A DNA stretch of 64,000 nt from Pseudovibrio exalbescens DSM 16456 (lineage in GTDB: Bacteria; Pseudomonadota; Alphaproteobacteria; Rhizobiales; Stappiaceae). The stretch lies in contig NZ_AUGS01000016.1 of assembly GCF_000422785.1 (NCBI RefSeq), forward strand, positions 40,576 through 104,575, read 5' to 3'. The notes beneath the pieces were generated by a model. The model did not search any database. It was not told the DNA's origin and saw only the letters and a program-made list of their open reading frames with translations. Within the stretch, counting starts at the first letter, position 1, and each line of letters begins with the position of its first letter. Below, one piece after another: positions 8,220-17,099 of the stretch. The position numbers were made by a program, and so were the translations under genes.

Positions 8220-10655
8220 CTATTCGGCGAGCGGCACTTTCGGCACGCTGGACGCACCGCCCTTACCGGAAGAACCACCGGTTTCAGCCTTGGTTGGCTT
8301 CTTCCGTTTCGGCTTGGCAGCACGTTTGGTCGCTGCCTTCGGGGACTTGGCGGGCTTGTCTTCGATACTTTCCAGCAGCAAGCCCTTCTCATCCTCAGAA
8401 ACGGAGACTTTAACAGTACCGCCCTTCTTGAGCTTGCCGAACAACACCTCATCCGCAAGCGGCTTCTTGATATGCTCTTGAATGACACGCCCAAGCGGAC
8501 GGGCGCCCATTTGCTGGTCATATCCCTTGTGCGCCAACCATGCGACTGCCTCCGGCGTCAACTCGAAGGTAACGTTCCGCTCGGCCAGCTGTGCTTCAAG
8601 CTGCATGACGAACTTCTCAACCACCTTGTGAATGACCTTGTCATCCAGGTTGGAGAACGGAATGATCGCGTCCAGACGGTTCCGGAATTCCGGAGAGAAC
8701 ATCCGGTTGATCGCCTCCGTATCATCCCCTTCCCGCTTGACCTGATTGAATCCAATCGGCGGTTTGGCAAGATCGGCTGCACCGGCATTCGTGGTCATGA
8801 TCAAGATCACATTGCGGAAGTCGACCTGTTTGCCATTGTGGTCAGTCAGCTTCCCGTGGTCCATGACCTGAAGCAGTATATTGTAAAGGTCCTGATGGGC
8901 CTTCTCGATCTCATCAAGCAACAACACACAATGTGGGTGCTGATCGACGCCATCGGTCAACAGGCCACCTTGGTCAAACCCCACATAACCGGGAGGAGCA
9001 CCAATCAGACGCGAGACGGTATGCCGCTCCATGTACTCGGACATGTCGAACCGAATGAGCTCCACACCCAGCGTTGACGCCAACTGGCGAGCGACTTCCG
9101 TTTTACCAACCCCGGTTGGGCCAGAGAACAGATAGGATCCGATGGGCTTGTCCGGTTCCCGCAACCCTGCCCGTGCCAACTTGATGGAAGCGGACAATGC
9201 TTCGATTGCCTGATCCTGGCCATAGACAACCCGTTTCAGACTGTCATTCAGGTTGGACAAGACTTCCGCATCATCCTTGGAAACGGACTTCGGCGGAATA
9301 CGAGCCATTGTTGCGATGGTGGCTTCGATTTCCTTCAAACCAATCGTCTTGCGCCGCTTGGATTCCACTACCAACATCTGAGAGGCACCAGACTCGTCAA
9401 TCACGTCGATTGCCTTGTCAGGCAGCTTGCGGTCGCTCAGATAGCGCGCCGACAACTCGACGGCCCCTTTCAAGGCGTCGTTTGTAAACTTCACATTGTG
9501 GAAGTCCTCGAAATAAGGCTTCAAGCCCTTGAGGATCTCGATGGCATCCGGAATGGACGGCTCGTTGACGTCAATCTTCTGGAAGCGACGAACAAGCGCC
9601 CGGTCTTTTTCAAAGAACTGCCGATATTCCTTGTAAGTCGTCGATCCGATACAGCGAATGGCGCCAGAGGCCAGCGCAGGCTTCAACAGGTTGGATGCAT
9701 CCATCGCACCGCCCGAGGTCGCTCCGGCTCCAATCACCGTATGAATTTCGTCAATGAACATGATCGCGCCCGGATATTCTTCAATCTCCTTGACGACCTG
9801 CTTGAGGCGCTCCTCAAAGTCACCCCGATATCGAGTGCCGGCGAGCAGAGATCCCATGTCCAGCGCGAAGATGGTTGCGCTCTTGAGAACCTCAGGCACA
9901 TCTCCAACCACAATCCGACGAGCCAAGCCTTCAGCAATGGCCGTTTTACCTACGCCAGGATCACCAACATAAAGCGGATTGTTCTTGGACCGACGACACA
10001 AGATCTGGATCGTACGCGCAATCTCCTTGGCACGTCCGATCAAGGGGTCAATCTTGCCCGAAAACGCCTTTTCATTCAGATTCACGCAGTAGGCATCAAG
10101 CGCTTCAGACTTCTGCTGCTTCGCCTCAGAAGACTGAGATGAGCCCCCCGCTGCACTGCCCGTACCCATGGAATCGTCATCGACACCACGGATCGGCTTG
10201 GGTTCGGTCATACCAGCGCGTTTTGCAATGCCATGGGAAATGTAGTTGACGGCATCGTAGCGGGTCATGTCCTGTTCTTGCAGGAAATACGCGGCATGGC
10301 TTTCCCGTTCAGCAAAGATGGCGACAAGTACGTTCGCACCCGTTACCTCCTCGCGTCCTGACGACTGAACGTGAATGACCGCACGCTGAATAACTCGCTG
10401 GAAACCGGCGGTGGGTTTGGAATCCTCATCACCATCAATTACGAGGTTTTCGAGTTCCGTATCAATGTATTCAACAACATCACGACGCAACTGATCGAGA
10501 TCGACATTGCACGCGCGCATCACGGCGGCGGCATCCTGATCATCAATCAAGGCGAGGAGAAGATGTTCCAGTGTTGCATATTCTTGCTGACGTTCGTTTG
10601 CGAAAGCCAGGGCCTGATGGAGAGCTTTTTCAAGACTGCGAGAAAATGACGGCAC
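8220..10655 (-). CDS. clpA: ATP-dependent Clp protease ATP-binding subunit ClpA
   Basis: 811 residues. The order is N-domain (1-145), linker, AAA+ module 1 with Walker A GDPGVGKT (231-238) and Walker B IMFIDEIH, then AAA+ module 2 with Walker A GPTGVGKT (512-519) and Walker [17 protein letters not shown] tripeptide loop occupies the position that docks on ClpP. It unfolds substrates and feeds them into ClpP, with ClpS delivering N-degron substrates. The C-terminus carries a Lys/Ala/Pro-rich tail of about 45 residues, common in alphaproteobacterial ClpA. The gene follows clpS after 12 nt. The ClpP at 18684 is encoded separately. Confidence 0.98.
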   Translation of the reverse strand: MPSFSRSLEKALHQALAFANERQQEYATLEHLLLALIDDQDAAAVMRACNVDLDQLRRDVVEYIDTELENLVIDGDEDSKPTAGFQRVIQRAVIHVQSSGREEVTGANVLVAIFAERESHAAYFLQEQDMTRYDAVNYISHGIAKRAGMTEPKPIRGVDDDSMGTGSAAGGSSQSSEAKQQKSEALDAYCVNLNEKAFSGKIDPLIGRAKEIARTIQILCRRSKNNPLYVGDPGVGKTAIAEGLARRIVVGDVPEVLKSATIFALDMGSLLAGTRYRGDFEERLKQVVKEIEEYPGAIMFIDEIHTVIGAGATSGGAMDASNLLKPALASGAIRCIGSTTYKEYRQFFEKDRALVRRFQKIDVNEPSIPDAIEILKGLKPYFEDFHNVKFTNDALKGAVELSARYLSDRKLPDKAIDVIDESGASQMLVVESKRRKTIGLKEIEATIATMARIPPKSVSKDDAEVLSNLNDSLKRVVYGQDQAIEALSASIKLARAGLREPDKPIGSYLFSGPTGVGKTEVARQLASTLGVELIRFDMSEYMERHTVSRLIGAPPGYVGFDQGGLLTDGVDQHPHCVLLLDEIEKAHQDLYNILLQVMDHGKLTDHNGKQVDFRNVILIMTTNAGAADLAKPPIGFNQVKREGDDTEAINRMFSPEFRNRLDAIIPFSNLDDKVIHKVVEKFVMQLEAQLAERNVTFELTPEAVAWLAHKGYDQQMGARPLGRVIQEHIKKPLADEVLFGKLKKGGTVKVSVSEDEKGLLLESIEDKPAKSPKAATKRAAKPKRKKPTKAETGGSSGKGGASSVPKVPLAE

Positions 10656-10667
10656 AGGCGCCCCCTA

Positions 10668-10997
10668 TTACTTTTTCTCCATAACACACTGCAATGGATG
10701 TTGATGTTTTCGGGCGAAATCCATAACTTGCGTGACCTTTGTTTCAGCCACCTCATAAGTGAAAACGCCGCACTCACCGACGCCGTGGTGATGGACATGA
10801 AGCATGATCCGCGTTGCGTCTTCCCGGCTCTTGTGGAAGAACCGTTCAACCACGTGGATGACAAACTCCATGGGAGTGTAGTCATCGTTCAGCAGCAGCA
10901 CCCTGTACAGACTTGGCCGTTTCACCCTCGGCTTCGTCTTGGTTACAGTGATCGTTCCGCCATCACCACCGTTGTCCGGATCGTCGCTGCCACTCAT
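10668..10997 (-). CDS. clpS: ClpS, N-degron adaptor of ClpA
   Basis: 109 residues. The core [21 protein letters not shown] and [20 protein letters not shown] contain the Asn-Asp pair and the hydrophobic pocket that hold N-terminal Phe, Leu, Trp or Tyr. The protein hands such substrates to ClpA, encoded 12 nt downstream. Start ATG 10997 has GAGGT about 6 nt ahead and gives the usual acidic, Gly-rich flexible N-terminus. A longer frame reaches 11222, but that stretch lies upstream of the best promoter and is not conserved-looking, so it is rejected. Confidence 0.96.
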   Translation of the reverse strand: MSGSDDPDNGGDGGTITVTKTKPRVKRPSLYRVLLLNDDYTPMEFVIHVVERFFHKSREDATRIMLHVHHHGVGECGVFTYEVAETKVTQVMDFARKHQHPLQCVMEKK

Positions 10998-11041
10998 TCG
11001 TACCTCGTGACCCCTCATGTATAATTCAGGGACGTTGATAG

Positions 11042-11070
11042 TATTTAAACAGAGGCCCCTCGAATTCAAG
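11042..11070 (-). promoter_or_regulatory. Candidate heat-shock-type promoter of clpSA
   Basis: On the minus strand CCCCCTTGAA supplies a -35 (CTTGAA, 11065-11070), followed after exactly 17 nt by TAAATA (11042-11047). The 5' leader would be near 40 nt. CCCTTGAA is the RpoH-type -35 core. The -35 sits in a near-palindrome centred on GAATTC. RpoH control is an inference from the motif and from the function of clpSA. Confidence 0.45.
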
Positions 11071-11493
11071 GGGGAATTTTCGTCACTACAACTAAATGAT
11101 GTTTGAAATATTGTTCCCAACTTTGCTTCGCTCAAGTTTTTTTGATGACACGCGATGTTATTATGACAACAATCCCGCAAAAAACCTTCAGCATCTTGCG
11201 AAAAATGCTGTTTCACCGACATTGTACTTACCTTCTCACATGGGCTGGTCTACACACCCCGACCGGCATTCTTACTCTTAAATAGAGAGCATCAGACAGA
11301 ATACAAATACCGCAACCTGCTCCGACGCTGCTTACCATCACACTACTTGGAACCATTTTGCACACGGCAGGCGAAAATCAAAACCCAAATCCGTGCATTG
11401 CTGCTCCGCTATAAACCAAGGGATGACATGGAATTTGGATATCCATCGCACAATCCCCAAACTGAAAATGTGATTGCGGCACATCAGCAACAC

Positions 11494-11521
11494 AAAAACC
11501 CGGATGTCGCCACCCGGGTTT
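11494..11521 (-). terminator. Intrinsic terminator of the phasin gene
   Basis: Stem AAACCCGG / CCGGGTTT (11496-11503 with 11514-11521), then T-rich sequence on the minus strand, 45 nt after the phasin stop. Confidence 0.75.
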
Positions 11522-11565
11522 GATGATCATCATGAGTAGTTCGAACCGAAGTTGTTCGGAACAGG

Positions 11566-11904
11566 CTACTTGCCCGTACCGCTCTTGGCGAAGGCACCAG
11601 TAAATGGCTTGGACGCTTCCTTTGCCATGTCCGCATACAGATCGCCAAGCTTGGTCATCTCTGTAACCATACCTTCATAGCTCGATTTGGCGAACGCAGT
11701 TTGCGCCTCGAATGCCTTGTCCAGCGTCCCAGCAGCCAAGACCGCCTCCACCGCCGCACTTCCCTCATCGAAGCTCTTTTTGGAATAGGAAGACAATTCG
11801 CTGGAGATCGCCTGCATGCCTTTTGACATGGCAGAAAAACTCTCGGCCATCAGCTCTGAATTGTCCTTGTGAAATTTCTGAAGCTCTTCAAAACCAGCAA
11901 TCAT
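11566..11904 (-). CDS. Phasin-family protein
   Basis: 112 residues, all predicted helical and without cysteine. The pattern MIAGFEELQKFHKDNSELM followed by Ala/Ser/Lys-rich amphipathic helices and LYADMAKEASKPF is typical of the Phasin_2 family, which coats polyhydroxyalkanoate granules in alphaproteobacteria. Start ATG 11904 has GGGGAA 6 nt upstream; a longer in-frame start at 11943 has none. Monocistronic, with its own terminator. Some family members also occur in cells without granules, so granule binding is probable but not proven. Confidence 0.85.
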   Translation of the reverse strand: MIAGFEELQKFHKDNSELMAESFSAMSKGMQAISSELSSYSKKSFDEGSAAVEAVLAAGTLDKAFEAQTAFAKSSYEGMVTEMTKLGDLYADMAKEASKPFTGAFAKSGTGK

Positions 11905-12271
11905 ATCGATTTCCCCAATATCCAACGGGAGAATACGGCTCACATTTGTAAACTAGAGGACGGAAATTTAAATCAAATCCGCCATGCCGCACTGCACAAT
12001 AAAATTGATAATGTTTCGCACCGCATTATTCAACCTTTAACTGCTAGTTACCCTGCGTCAAATTTGATAGTGCATAAAATCACGAAAATGATGCTGTGCA
12101 TTTACACATTCGTAACTGCGTTTGCAGCATTTTGGGCATGAAGCGGTTTGGGGGCTTTTCCTGTTTTTCAATCCCGCAAGAAAGACGCGAATCTCGTGTC
12201 TTGTCTGCAAGCCGTGGTTTAGTGCGCGTAGTCTACGCGAAAAGAATGCTTATTTGCGAATGGGGCGAGTT
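11905..12271. other. Divergent promoter region between phasin and DD-carboxypeptidase genes
   Basis: About 365 nt, AT-rich on the left. At 11985-11999 the sequence TGCCGCACTGCACAA contains TGC/GCA repeats resembling sites used by PhaR-type repressors of PHA genes. This is suggestive only. No gene is supported here; open frames reaching into the region are N-terminal extensions of the carboxypeptidase frame. Confidence 0.4.
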
Positions 12272-13684
12272 ATGGGTCTGCGTTTTTTTGGACCGCTATC
12301 ACGTATCAAGAAGACTTTTAGCCTGATTGCTACGGCTGGCCTTGTAGCCGCCACGGTTGTCGCCACACCAAACATGGCGCAGGCAAATTCCAAATACGCC
12401 GGCATCGTGGTTGATGCCAAAACGGGCAAGGTTTTGTATCAGGACAACGCGCATGCCAAGCGTTACCCTGCCTCCACCACCAAGATCATGACACTTTATG
12501 TGTTGTTCGAGGAGCTGGAAGCCGGGCGTATGTCGCTGAATACGCGTATGAAGGTGTCCAAATACGCCTCCCAACGCCCACCGACCAAACTCTGGCTGAA
12601 ACCCGGCGGATATCTTCGCGTCAAAGACGCCATCTACGCCTTGATCACACGATCGGCAAATGATGCCTCCACGGTGATCGCAGAACACATTTCCGGTTCG
12701 GAAGCTGCCTTTGCGCGTCGAATGACGCGAGCTGCCCGAGCCATCGGCATGAAGGATACGGTCTTCAAGAATCCGCACGGCTTGCCCAACAGCAAGCAGG
12801 TAACAACAGCAGCCGACCTGGCGCTGTTGGGACGTGCCATTCAGGACCGTTTTCCCAAGTATTACAAGTTCTTCAATACGCGTTCATACAAGTACGGCAA
12901 GGCAACCTTGCGCAACCACAACCGCTTGCTTGGCCGCGTCAAAGGCGTAGACGGCATCAAAACCGGCTACACGCGCGCCTCTGGCTTTAACCTTGTAACC
13001 AACGTGGAACGCAATGGTCGCCATATCGTAGCGGTTGTCATGGGTGGTCGCTCAGGCCGCAGCCGCGACGCGCACATGGTAGACCTTATCAATCGCTATC
13101 TGAACAAGGCCAGCCGCGGGCCTCGCACGGCTCCGCTGCTCCTGGTGGATCGCAAACTGCCGCAGATTGCACCGGCCATACCCGTGGCGAAAGCAACGGC
13201 AATTGGCACGCCAGCAGCGCCGAGCACCATGATGGCATACGCCTCCAGCTCGGCAACACCGTCAACCAAGCCCGGTAGCGACCCAATTGCACAGATGTTG
13301 GAACGACATGACTCTCTGGCACCAATTGCCAAGGCTGACGATCCGATCAAAGTCGCTTCCGTGGCACCGACCGCCGTACCGGTAGCAACACCATCCACGG
13401 CAGCAGCAGATGTCGACATCGCAGGCTCGGAACCAACACCTAGCTGGCATGTTCAAATCTCTGCCTCTGAAAGTCAGGAAAAGGCCATTGAACTGCTGGA
13501 GCGCGCCCGATCTGCCACAGGTGGCAAGCTCAAGCGCTATTCGATGTATACCGAGCCTGTCAAAACCAACAATCAAACGCTCTACCGCGCACGCTTTATT
13601 GGCTTTGAAACCAAGACAGCTGCGTGGGATGCCTGCAAAACACTCAAGCGGGCGAACTACTCTTGTTATGCCGTTTATCAGTAA
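12272..13684 (+). CDS. Secreted D-alanyl-D-alanine carboxypeptidase with C-terminal SPOR domain
   Basis: 470 residues. The signal peptide ends near ANMAQA-NSKYAG (about residue 38). The low-molecular-mass penicillin-binding protein motifs are complete: STTK (Ser68 nucleophile, Lys71), SAN (128-130) and KTG (230-232). A Pro/Ala/Thr-rich linker leads to a SPOR domain (about 390-470, WHVQISASESQEKAIELL...), which binds denuded septal peptidoglycan. It trims the terminal D-Ala of pentapeptides in the periplasm, probably at division sites. ATG 12272 precedes a classical signal sequence; ATG 12260 is equally in frame. It runs tail to tail into the J-domain gene with 18 nt between stops. Confidence 0.93.
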   Translation: MGLRFFGPLSRIKKTFSLIATAGLVAATVVATPNMAQANSKYAGIVVDAKTGKVLYQDNAHAKRYPASTTKIMTLYVLFEELEAGRMSLNTRMKVSKYASQRPPTKLWLKPGGYLRVKDAIYALITRSANDASTVIAEHISGSEAAFARRMTRAARAIGMKDTVFKNPHGLPNSKQVTTAADLALLGRAIQDRFPKYYKFFNTRSYKYGKATLRNHNRLLGRVKGVDGIKTGYTRASGFNLVTNVERNGRHIVAVVMGGRSGRSRDAHMVDLINRYLNKASRGPRTAPLLLVDRKLPQIAPAIPVAKATAIGTPAAPSTMMAYASSSATPSTKPGSDPIAQMLERHDSLAPIAKADDPIKVASVAPTAVPVATPSTAAADVDIAGSEPTPSWHVQISASESQEKAIELLERARSATGGKLKRYSMYTEPVKTNNQTLYRARFIGFETKTAAWDACKTLKRANYSCYAVYQ

Positions 13685-13702
13685 CTTGCGTCACGGTGAT
13701 GT

Positions 13703-14446
13703 CTAATGTCTGTTGAGAAGCCGATCCTTCGCCTCGTTGAGCTTAGCAGCAAGGACCGCGGAGCCGCCGCTGTCCGGATGAACACGCTTGATCAAGCGCC
13801 GGTGAGCCGCCCGGATTTCGTCCGTGCTGGCACCCGGGGCAAGACCAAGAATCTCGTAGGCCTCCTCTTCAGTCAGAGTGCCCGAGCCCGACGAATGTCT
13901 CTGCCCAGATGCGGAATCCGACTGGAAGTGTTCACGCCAGTTGGCGAACCGGCTGTCGAGATAAGTTTCGAATAACGAAACACTGTCGCGATCACCGGAG
14001 ACATCCCGCCAGAGGCTCTTGAGATCCTCCATGGATAGATCCGAGAGCCTCTGGCCGGCATACCGACCAGAGCGAATTTTACCATCCATCTCGCCGGTCT
14101 CATGATCAAGCACCATTTCAAAGAAGGCTGATCGCACGGAAGAGCGCTGATTGCCCCGCCGAGCGCCAAAGGGATCCGTCGTTCCCATCCCGCCAAGATT
14201 AAGACCGCGCAATCCGGAAAACGGAGAAAAACCGCGCACGCCAAATAAAGAAAGCGCAACGGCTGCCAACGGGATGGCGACCACCCACCGTCCAGTGACG
14301 ATCAAGAACACACAAACCGGAACGAGCAACATTCCCCCGGCCATCTTCAACTTGCGAGCCAACTCCACCGGATTGGATTTCGTGAACGCATTCGCAAGAT
14401 AAATAGACAGGGCCAGAACCAGCCCGCCTGCTACCAAATAAGCCAT
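13703..14446 (-). CDS. Membrane-anchored J-domain (DnaJ-like) protein
   Basis: 247 residues. Residues 1-20 form one membrane segment and about 35-70 a second, so the C-terminal part probably faces the cytoplasm. The J domain is at the very C-terminus (about 190-247: EEAYEILGLAPGASTDEIRAAHRRLIKRVHPDSGG), with the HPD tripeptide needed to stimulate DnaK ATPase. The middle (about 100-165) has no family I recognise. Its stop-proximal neighbour upstream is the VWA gene, only 2 nt away, so the pair should be one transcript. It is probably a specialised co-chaperone at the membrane; the client is unknown. Confidence 0.85.
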   Translation of the reverse strand: MAYLVAGGLVLALSIYLANAFTKSNPVELARKLKMAGGMLLVPVCVFLIVTGRWVVAIPLAAVALSLFGVRGFSPFSGLRGLNLGGMGTTDPFGARRGNQRSSVRSAFFEMVLDHETGEMDGKIRSGRYAGQRLSDLSMEDLKSLWRDVSGDRDSVSLFETYLDSRFANWREHFQSDSASGQRHSSGSGTLTEEEAYEILGLAPGASTDEIRAAHRRLIKRVHPDSGGSAVLAAKLNEAKDRLLNRH

Positions 14447-14448
14447 GT

Positions 14449-15177
14449 TTAACGCATATCTCCGATTAGAAGCTGCGCCCCCTTGTGGCCGCCGCTGCTC
14501 AGTTTCTCCAGTGCCACACGGCCACCTGCCGAGTAAGCCGCAACGGCCCCCAACAACTGGCGCAGCCGCTCGGCAGATTGTCTGTCAAAGCGGTGGTAGA
14601 CGCCTTTGGTCAACCGGGCCACTTCGCGAAAGGTATGTTCAGCCAGCGGATCGTTCCCCTCCTGAAACATGAATGCAGGAACACCCAACAATCCAAGCTC
14701 CCCAGCCTGATCGCACAGAATGTCGGGTTCTTCCTCCATACAGTCTCCAATATAAATGAGAGCCTGAACCTTTTTCTTCCGGGTCTCTGCGATGGTGTGT
14801 TTGAGGACTTTCTTGATTTGGGTCCGTCCACCCTGGCAGTGAATGCGCCCCATCATGGACGCCAACTGCCCTGCATCCCCGGCCCATTTTGAGGCCCGGC
14901 ATTCGCCGAAGCCTCGAAAGTAAACCAGTTGCACATCCAGCCCACCAACCTTACCGGCTTCGTGGAACATTTCAGCTTGCAGATGGCAAGCTTGGTCCCA
15001 AGTAAGCTGACGGCTCATCGTGGCGTCCAGCGCAAACACCAGCCGCCCATGATCACCGGCTGTCTTTGGCGCACCGATGCCACGCGCGGCCTTGAGAAAC
15101 TCTTGAATGTCCTGAGAGGATGAGGACGTTCCAGGGAGGTCGTTGCGCTTCAGAAGCGCATCTTGCTTATCTTTCAT
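14449..15177 (-). CDS. VWA-domain-like protein, partner of the J-domain gene
   Basis: 242 residues, soluble. The VWA-like core opens with LVFALDATMSR, whose DxTxS is a MIDAS-type metal motif variant, and includes LVYFRGFGECRAS, QALIYIGDCMEEE and the YHRFD strand near the C-terminus. VWA folds mediate metal-dependent protein contacts. SD GGAGG lies about 8 nt before ATG 15177. The gene is 2 nt upstream of the membrane J-domain gene, suggesting the two proteins work together. I recall it as a conserved uncharacterised alphaproteobacterial protein and assign no process. Confidence 0.75.
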   Translation of the reverse strand: MKDKQDALLKRNDLPGTSSSSQDIQEFLKAARGIGAPKTAGDHGRLVFALDATMSRQLTWDQACHLQAEMFHEAGKVGGLDVQLVYFRGFGECRASKWAGDAGQLASMMGRIHCQGGRTQIKKVLKHTIAETRKKKVQALIYIGDCMEEEPDILCDQAGELGLLGVPAFMFQEGNDPLAEHTFREVARLTKGVYHRFDRQSAERLRQLLGAVAAYSAGGRVALEKLSSGGHKGAQLLIGDMR

Positions 15178-15252
15178 TGACAGGCCTCCAAACCCAACAC
15201 TCTGAAAGGCTGGCGGTCAGTATAAATCCAAATGCCGCCTCGAATAAATACA

Positions 15253-15271
15253 CGCCTGCATGTCGCAGGCG
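15253..15271. terminator. Hairpin in the gap after DUF1489
   Basis: Perfect 7-bp stem CGCCTGC / GCAGGCG with a 5-nt loop. It could end DUF1489 transcripts on the minus strand, but the following sequence is T-poor. Confidence 0.3.
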
Positions 15272-15393
15272 GATTTCCCTTTTCGTCATGTGAGCCTGAA
15301 TCGCGCCCGGGCAAGAACATCCGGCAAAAAAACGTGTAGCGCCAACCATAAGGACAATGCCGTGCAGGCTGTTGTGGGCCAGTCAACAGCTAA

Positions 15394-15828
15394 TCAAATG
15401 AGGCAGAGCTCCTGCAATTCCTTACGCATGGCTTCGGGAATGTCGGTTACCGGACCGGCAATCTGCAAGTCGTCAGGCGCATCCTCCGGCTTGAGGTAGC
15501 GCCAGCCTTGAAACGGGCGGCGCGGCCGCAACTGAGTATGAACAAGGTGGGGCTCCAGAACCAGATCGCATTGTTTCCGCCCGTTCTCATCCTGATAGAC
15601 CCGAACGTCGATCAGCTTTTGGCGTACCTGAATGGCTCCCTTGATCACCCAGTACAGCGATCCACCGTCCAGAAGTTCGTCAATGCGTGTGGGCACCATA
15701 CGCGTCGTATGCACCTGCTCATCTGAGAGCCCGGCAGCCAGCGCCATGATCTGACGATGTTCAATGTAAGACTGCAACTGCTCGGCGCTTTCGATGCCGA
15801 CGCATAATTTGACAAGATGCAAAGCCAT
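15394..15828 (-). CDS. DUF1489 family protein
   Basis: 144 residues. Recognised by MALHLVKLCVGIES at the N-terminus, HTTRMVPTRIDELLDGGSLYWVIKG in the centre and PRRPFQGWRYLKPEDAPDDL near the end, the conserved blocks of this alphaproteobacterial family of unknown function. Cytosolic by composition. ATG 15828 matches the family start and is preceded by AAAGAGCG; an in-frame extension to 15930 would run through the terminator hairpin at 15896-15923 and is rejected. No function is assigned. Confidence 0.85.
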   Translation of the reverse strand: MALHLVKLCVGIESAEQLQSYIEHRQIMALAAGLSDEQVHTTRMVPTRIDELLDGGSLYWVIKGAIQVRQKLIDVRVYQDENGRKQCDLVLEPHLVHTQLRPRRPFQGWRYLKPEDAPDDLQIAGPVTDIPEAMRKELQELCLI

Positions 15829-15895
15829 GGCACGCTCTTTAGCAACAAGCCGTGGGCTTGTGAAGTCACCCACGCCACCTTTGGAGACCAAAATG

Positions 15896-15923
15896 AAAAA
15901 GGGTGCAGACCGTATCTGCACCC
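15896..15923 (-). terminator. Intrinsic terminator behind the 35-residue membrane gene
   Basis: Perfect 9-bp stem GGGTGCAGA / TCTGCACCC with a 5-nt loop and five T on the minus strand. It lies 38 nt after the small gene's stop and before the DUF1489 start, so it separates two minus-strand transcription units. Confidence 0.85.
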
Positions 15924-15961
15924 CTTCCAAGAAACCCGAATTTCACAGTTTTCAGACCGTG

Positions 15962-16069
15962 TTAAGCACCGGCCCCTGCGAATACATAGATCAGCGCCAG
16001 CGCGCCCCCTAATGCGACAACTGCTCTCGCCGTCACGCCCCAGCAGGACTTCTGAACTTCCTGGTCCAT
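15962..16069 (-). CDS. Small single-pass membrane protein, 35 residues, unknown function
   Basis: I do not recognise this protein. From ATG 16069 to TAA 15962-15964 it reads a polar start (MDQEVQKSCWG) followed by one Ala/Val/Leu-rich membrane helix (about residues 12-35) ending GAGA. Support for a real gene: a candidate promoter upstream with 17-nt spacing (16132-16160), a strong terminator 38 nt downstream, and separation from DUF1489 by that terminator. Against it: the ribosome site is weak, and another frame (ATG 16079) overlaps it. Such small proteins often modulate membrane complexes; that is only analogy. Confidence 0.5.
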   Translation of the reverse strand: MDQEVQKSCWGVTARAVVALGGALALIYVFAGAGA

Positions 16070-16131
16070 AAAACACCATCAGTTGTTGTAGATAGCGCGC
16101 AAACTTTATGTCTCATGCGCTGCGGTCGCCG

Positions 16132-16160
16132 TGAATATCCCCCTTTGAGCGGGCATGCAA
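16132..16160 (-). promoter_or_regulatory. Candidate promoter for the 35-residue gene
   Basis: On the minus strand TTGCAT (16155-16160), 17 nt, then TATTCA (16132-16137), giving a leader of roughly 55 nt before ATG 16069. A vegetative-type sigma factor match by eye only. Confidence 0.35.
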
Positions 16161-16345
16161 CCCCCTTTGTGACATCGATTTGACATCTTTCCTGTGGACT
16201 CGCTCCTACCCCCTCGTTTAACCCTTCCTTTACTTCTTGAGCCCCCCTGTGCAGTCAGCGATAAAACAAGCACATTTCCTGTCAAGCACACCCTTCGGAC
16301 ACTCACGTTGGGGATAGCGTGAAGAACGGCGGAGAAAGGCCAATT

Positions 16346-17023
16346 ATGGAGTACATAAGCCCGTACGATCTGGGCGCACTCGTGTTTTTTGTGTCGGCTT
16401 GGGCCTTCTACAACTGGCTGATCTACATGAGTCCGTGGAAGAAGAAATCCCTCACCCAAATGATGGATTCCTATCGTCATGAATGGCTCCGCGCCATGTT
16501 GTCGCGGCAGATGAGAATTGCAGACACCAATATCGCGTCCGGCCTTCAACAAGGCACATCATTTTTCGCCTCCACCTCTCTACTCGCCATTGGCGGTGCA
16601 TTCGCCATTCTCAACTCAACGGAAAAGGTACTGGAACTGGCCTCCAAGATGCCGATCCAGCTGAACCAGAACCCTGTTCATTGGGAAACCAAGGCGATAG
16701 GGCTCCTGCTCATCCTCGCCTATTCATTTTTCAAGTTCGGCTGGGCATATCGGCTTTTCAACTATGCAACAATCGTGATGGGCAGTGTGCCAGACACTTC
16801 TGGTCCCGAGGATGCTGTAGCCGTTGAACGGGCAGATCGTGCAGCGCGCTTGGTTACATTGGCTGGACGGCATTTCAGCCGAGGTCAGGCAAGTCTGTTT
16901 TTTTCGGTGGGGTATCTGGGCTGGTACGGAGGGCCAACCGTGTTTGTGCTGGCTACTTTGTTCATTGCAATCGTGCTCATACGGCGCCAGTTCTTCTCAA
17001 AAGCGCGCGACGCGTTCCTTTGA
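16346..17023 (+). CDS. DUF599 family membrane protein
   Basis: 225 residues with about four membrane segments (near 10-30, 70-90, 115-135, 190-212). The SYRHEWLRAMLSRQMRIADTNI motif after helix 1 and AARLVTLAGRHFSRGQ before the last helices are characteristic of DUF599. ATG 16346 follows GGAGAAAGG at a good distance. The family is of unknown function. It ends tail to tail with the cyclase gene. The hairpin at 17066-17091 lies between them. Confidence 0.88.
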   Translation: MEYISPYDLGALVFFVSAWAFYNWLIYMSPWKKKSLTQMMDSYRHEWLRAMLSRQMRIADTNIASGLQQGTSFFASTSLLAIGGAFAILNSTEKVLELASKMPIQLNQNPVHWETKAIGLLLILAYSFFKFGWAYRLFNYATIVMGSVPDTSGPEDAVAVERADRAARLVTLAGRHFSRGQASLFFSVGYLGWYGGPTVFVLATLFIAIVLIRRQFFSKARDAFL

Positions 17024-17065
17024 TATCTCCACCTGGGAAAGCACAAAGCAAATCTGGAACAGGCG

Positions 17066-17091
17066 AGCGCCCGACACTAAGAACGGGCGCT
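17066..17091. terminator. Hairpin between convergent DUF599 and cyclase genes
   Basis: 8-bp perfect stem AGCGCCCG / CGGGCGCT with a 10-nt loop in the 76-nt gap. A modest T content follows on the plus strand (TTCCAATCTT). Probably terminates in both directions. Confidence 0.5.
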
Positions 17092-17099
17092 TCCAATCT

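Larger units (their letters stand above)
10998..11565. other. Long gap between the phasin gene and clpS
   Basis: About 570 nt. It contains the likely clpS promoter (11042-11070) and the phasin terminator (11494-11521). I see no credible gene in between: the short open frames lack ribosome sites and similarity. The stretch 11100-11480 is relatively AT-rich and unexplained. Confidence 0.6.

Noticed and set aside
9498..10142. Plus-strand open frame inside clpA
   Set aside because: Antisense to the conserved AAA+ module of ClpA; low-complexity translation.
10998..11222. N-terminal extension of ClpS to 11222
   Set aside because: It would run through the promoter at 11042-11070, and the Cys/His-rich translation is unlike any ClpS N-terminus.
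12122..12271. A 50-residue N-terminal extension of the DD-carboxypeptidase
   Set aside because: It would bury the signal peptide behind a Cys/Arg-rich segment; the classical signal sequence begins at 12272.
15645..16079. 144-codon minus-strand frame beginning at 16079
   Set aside because: It crosses the terminator at 15896-15923 and overlaps DUF1489 in another frame, with an Arg/Cys-rich, family-less translation.
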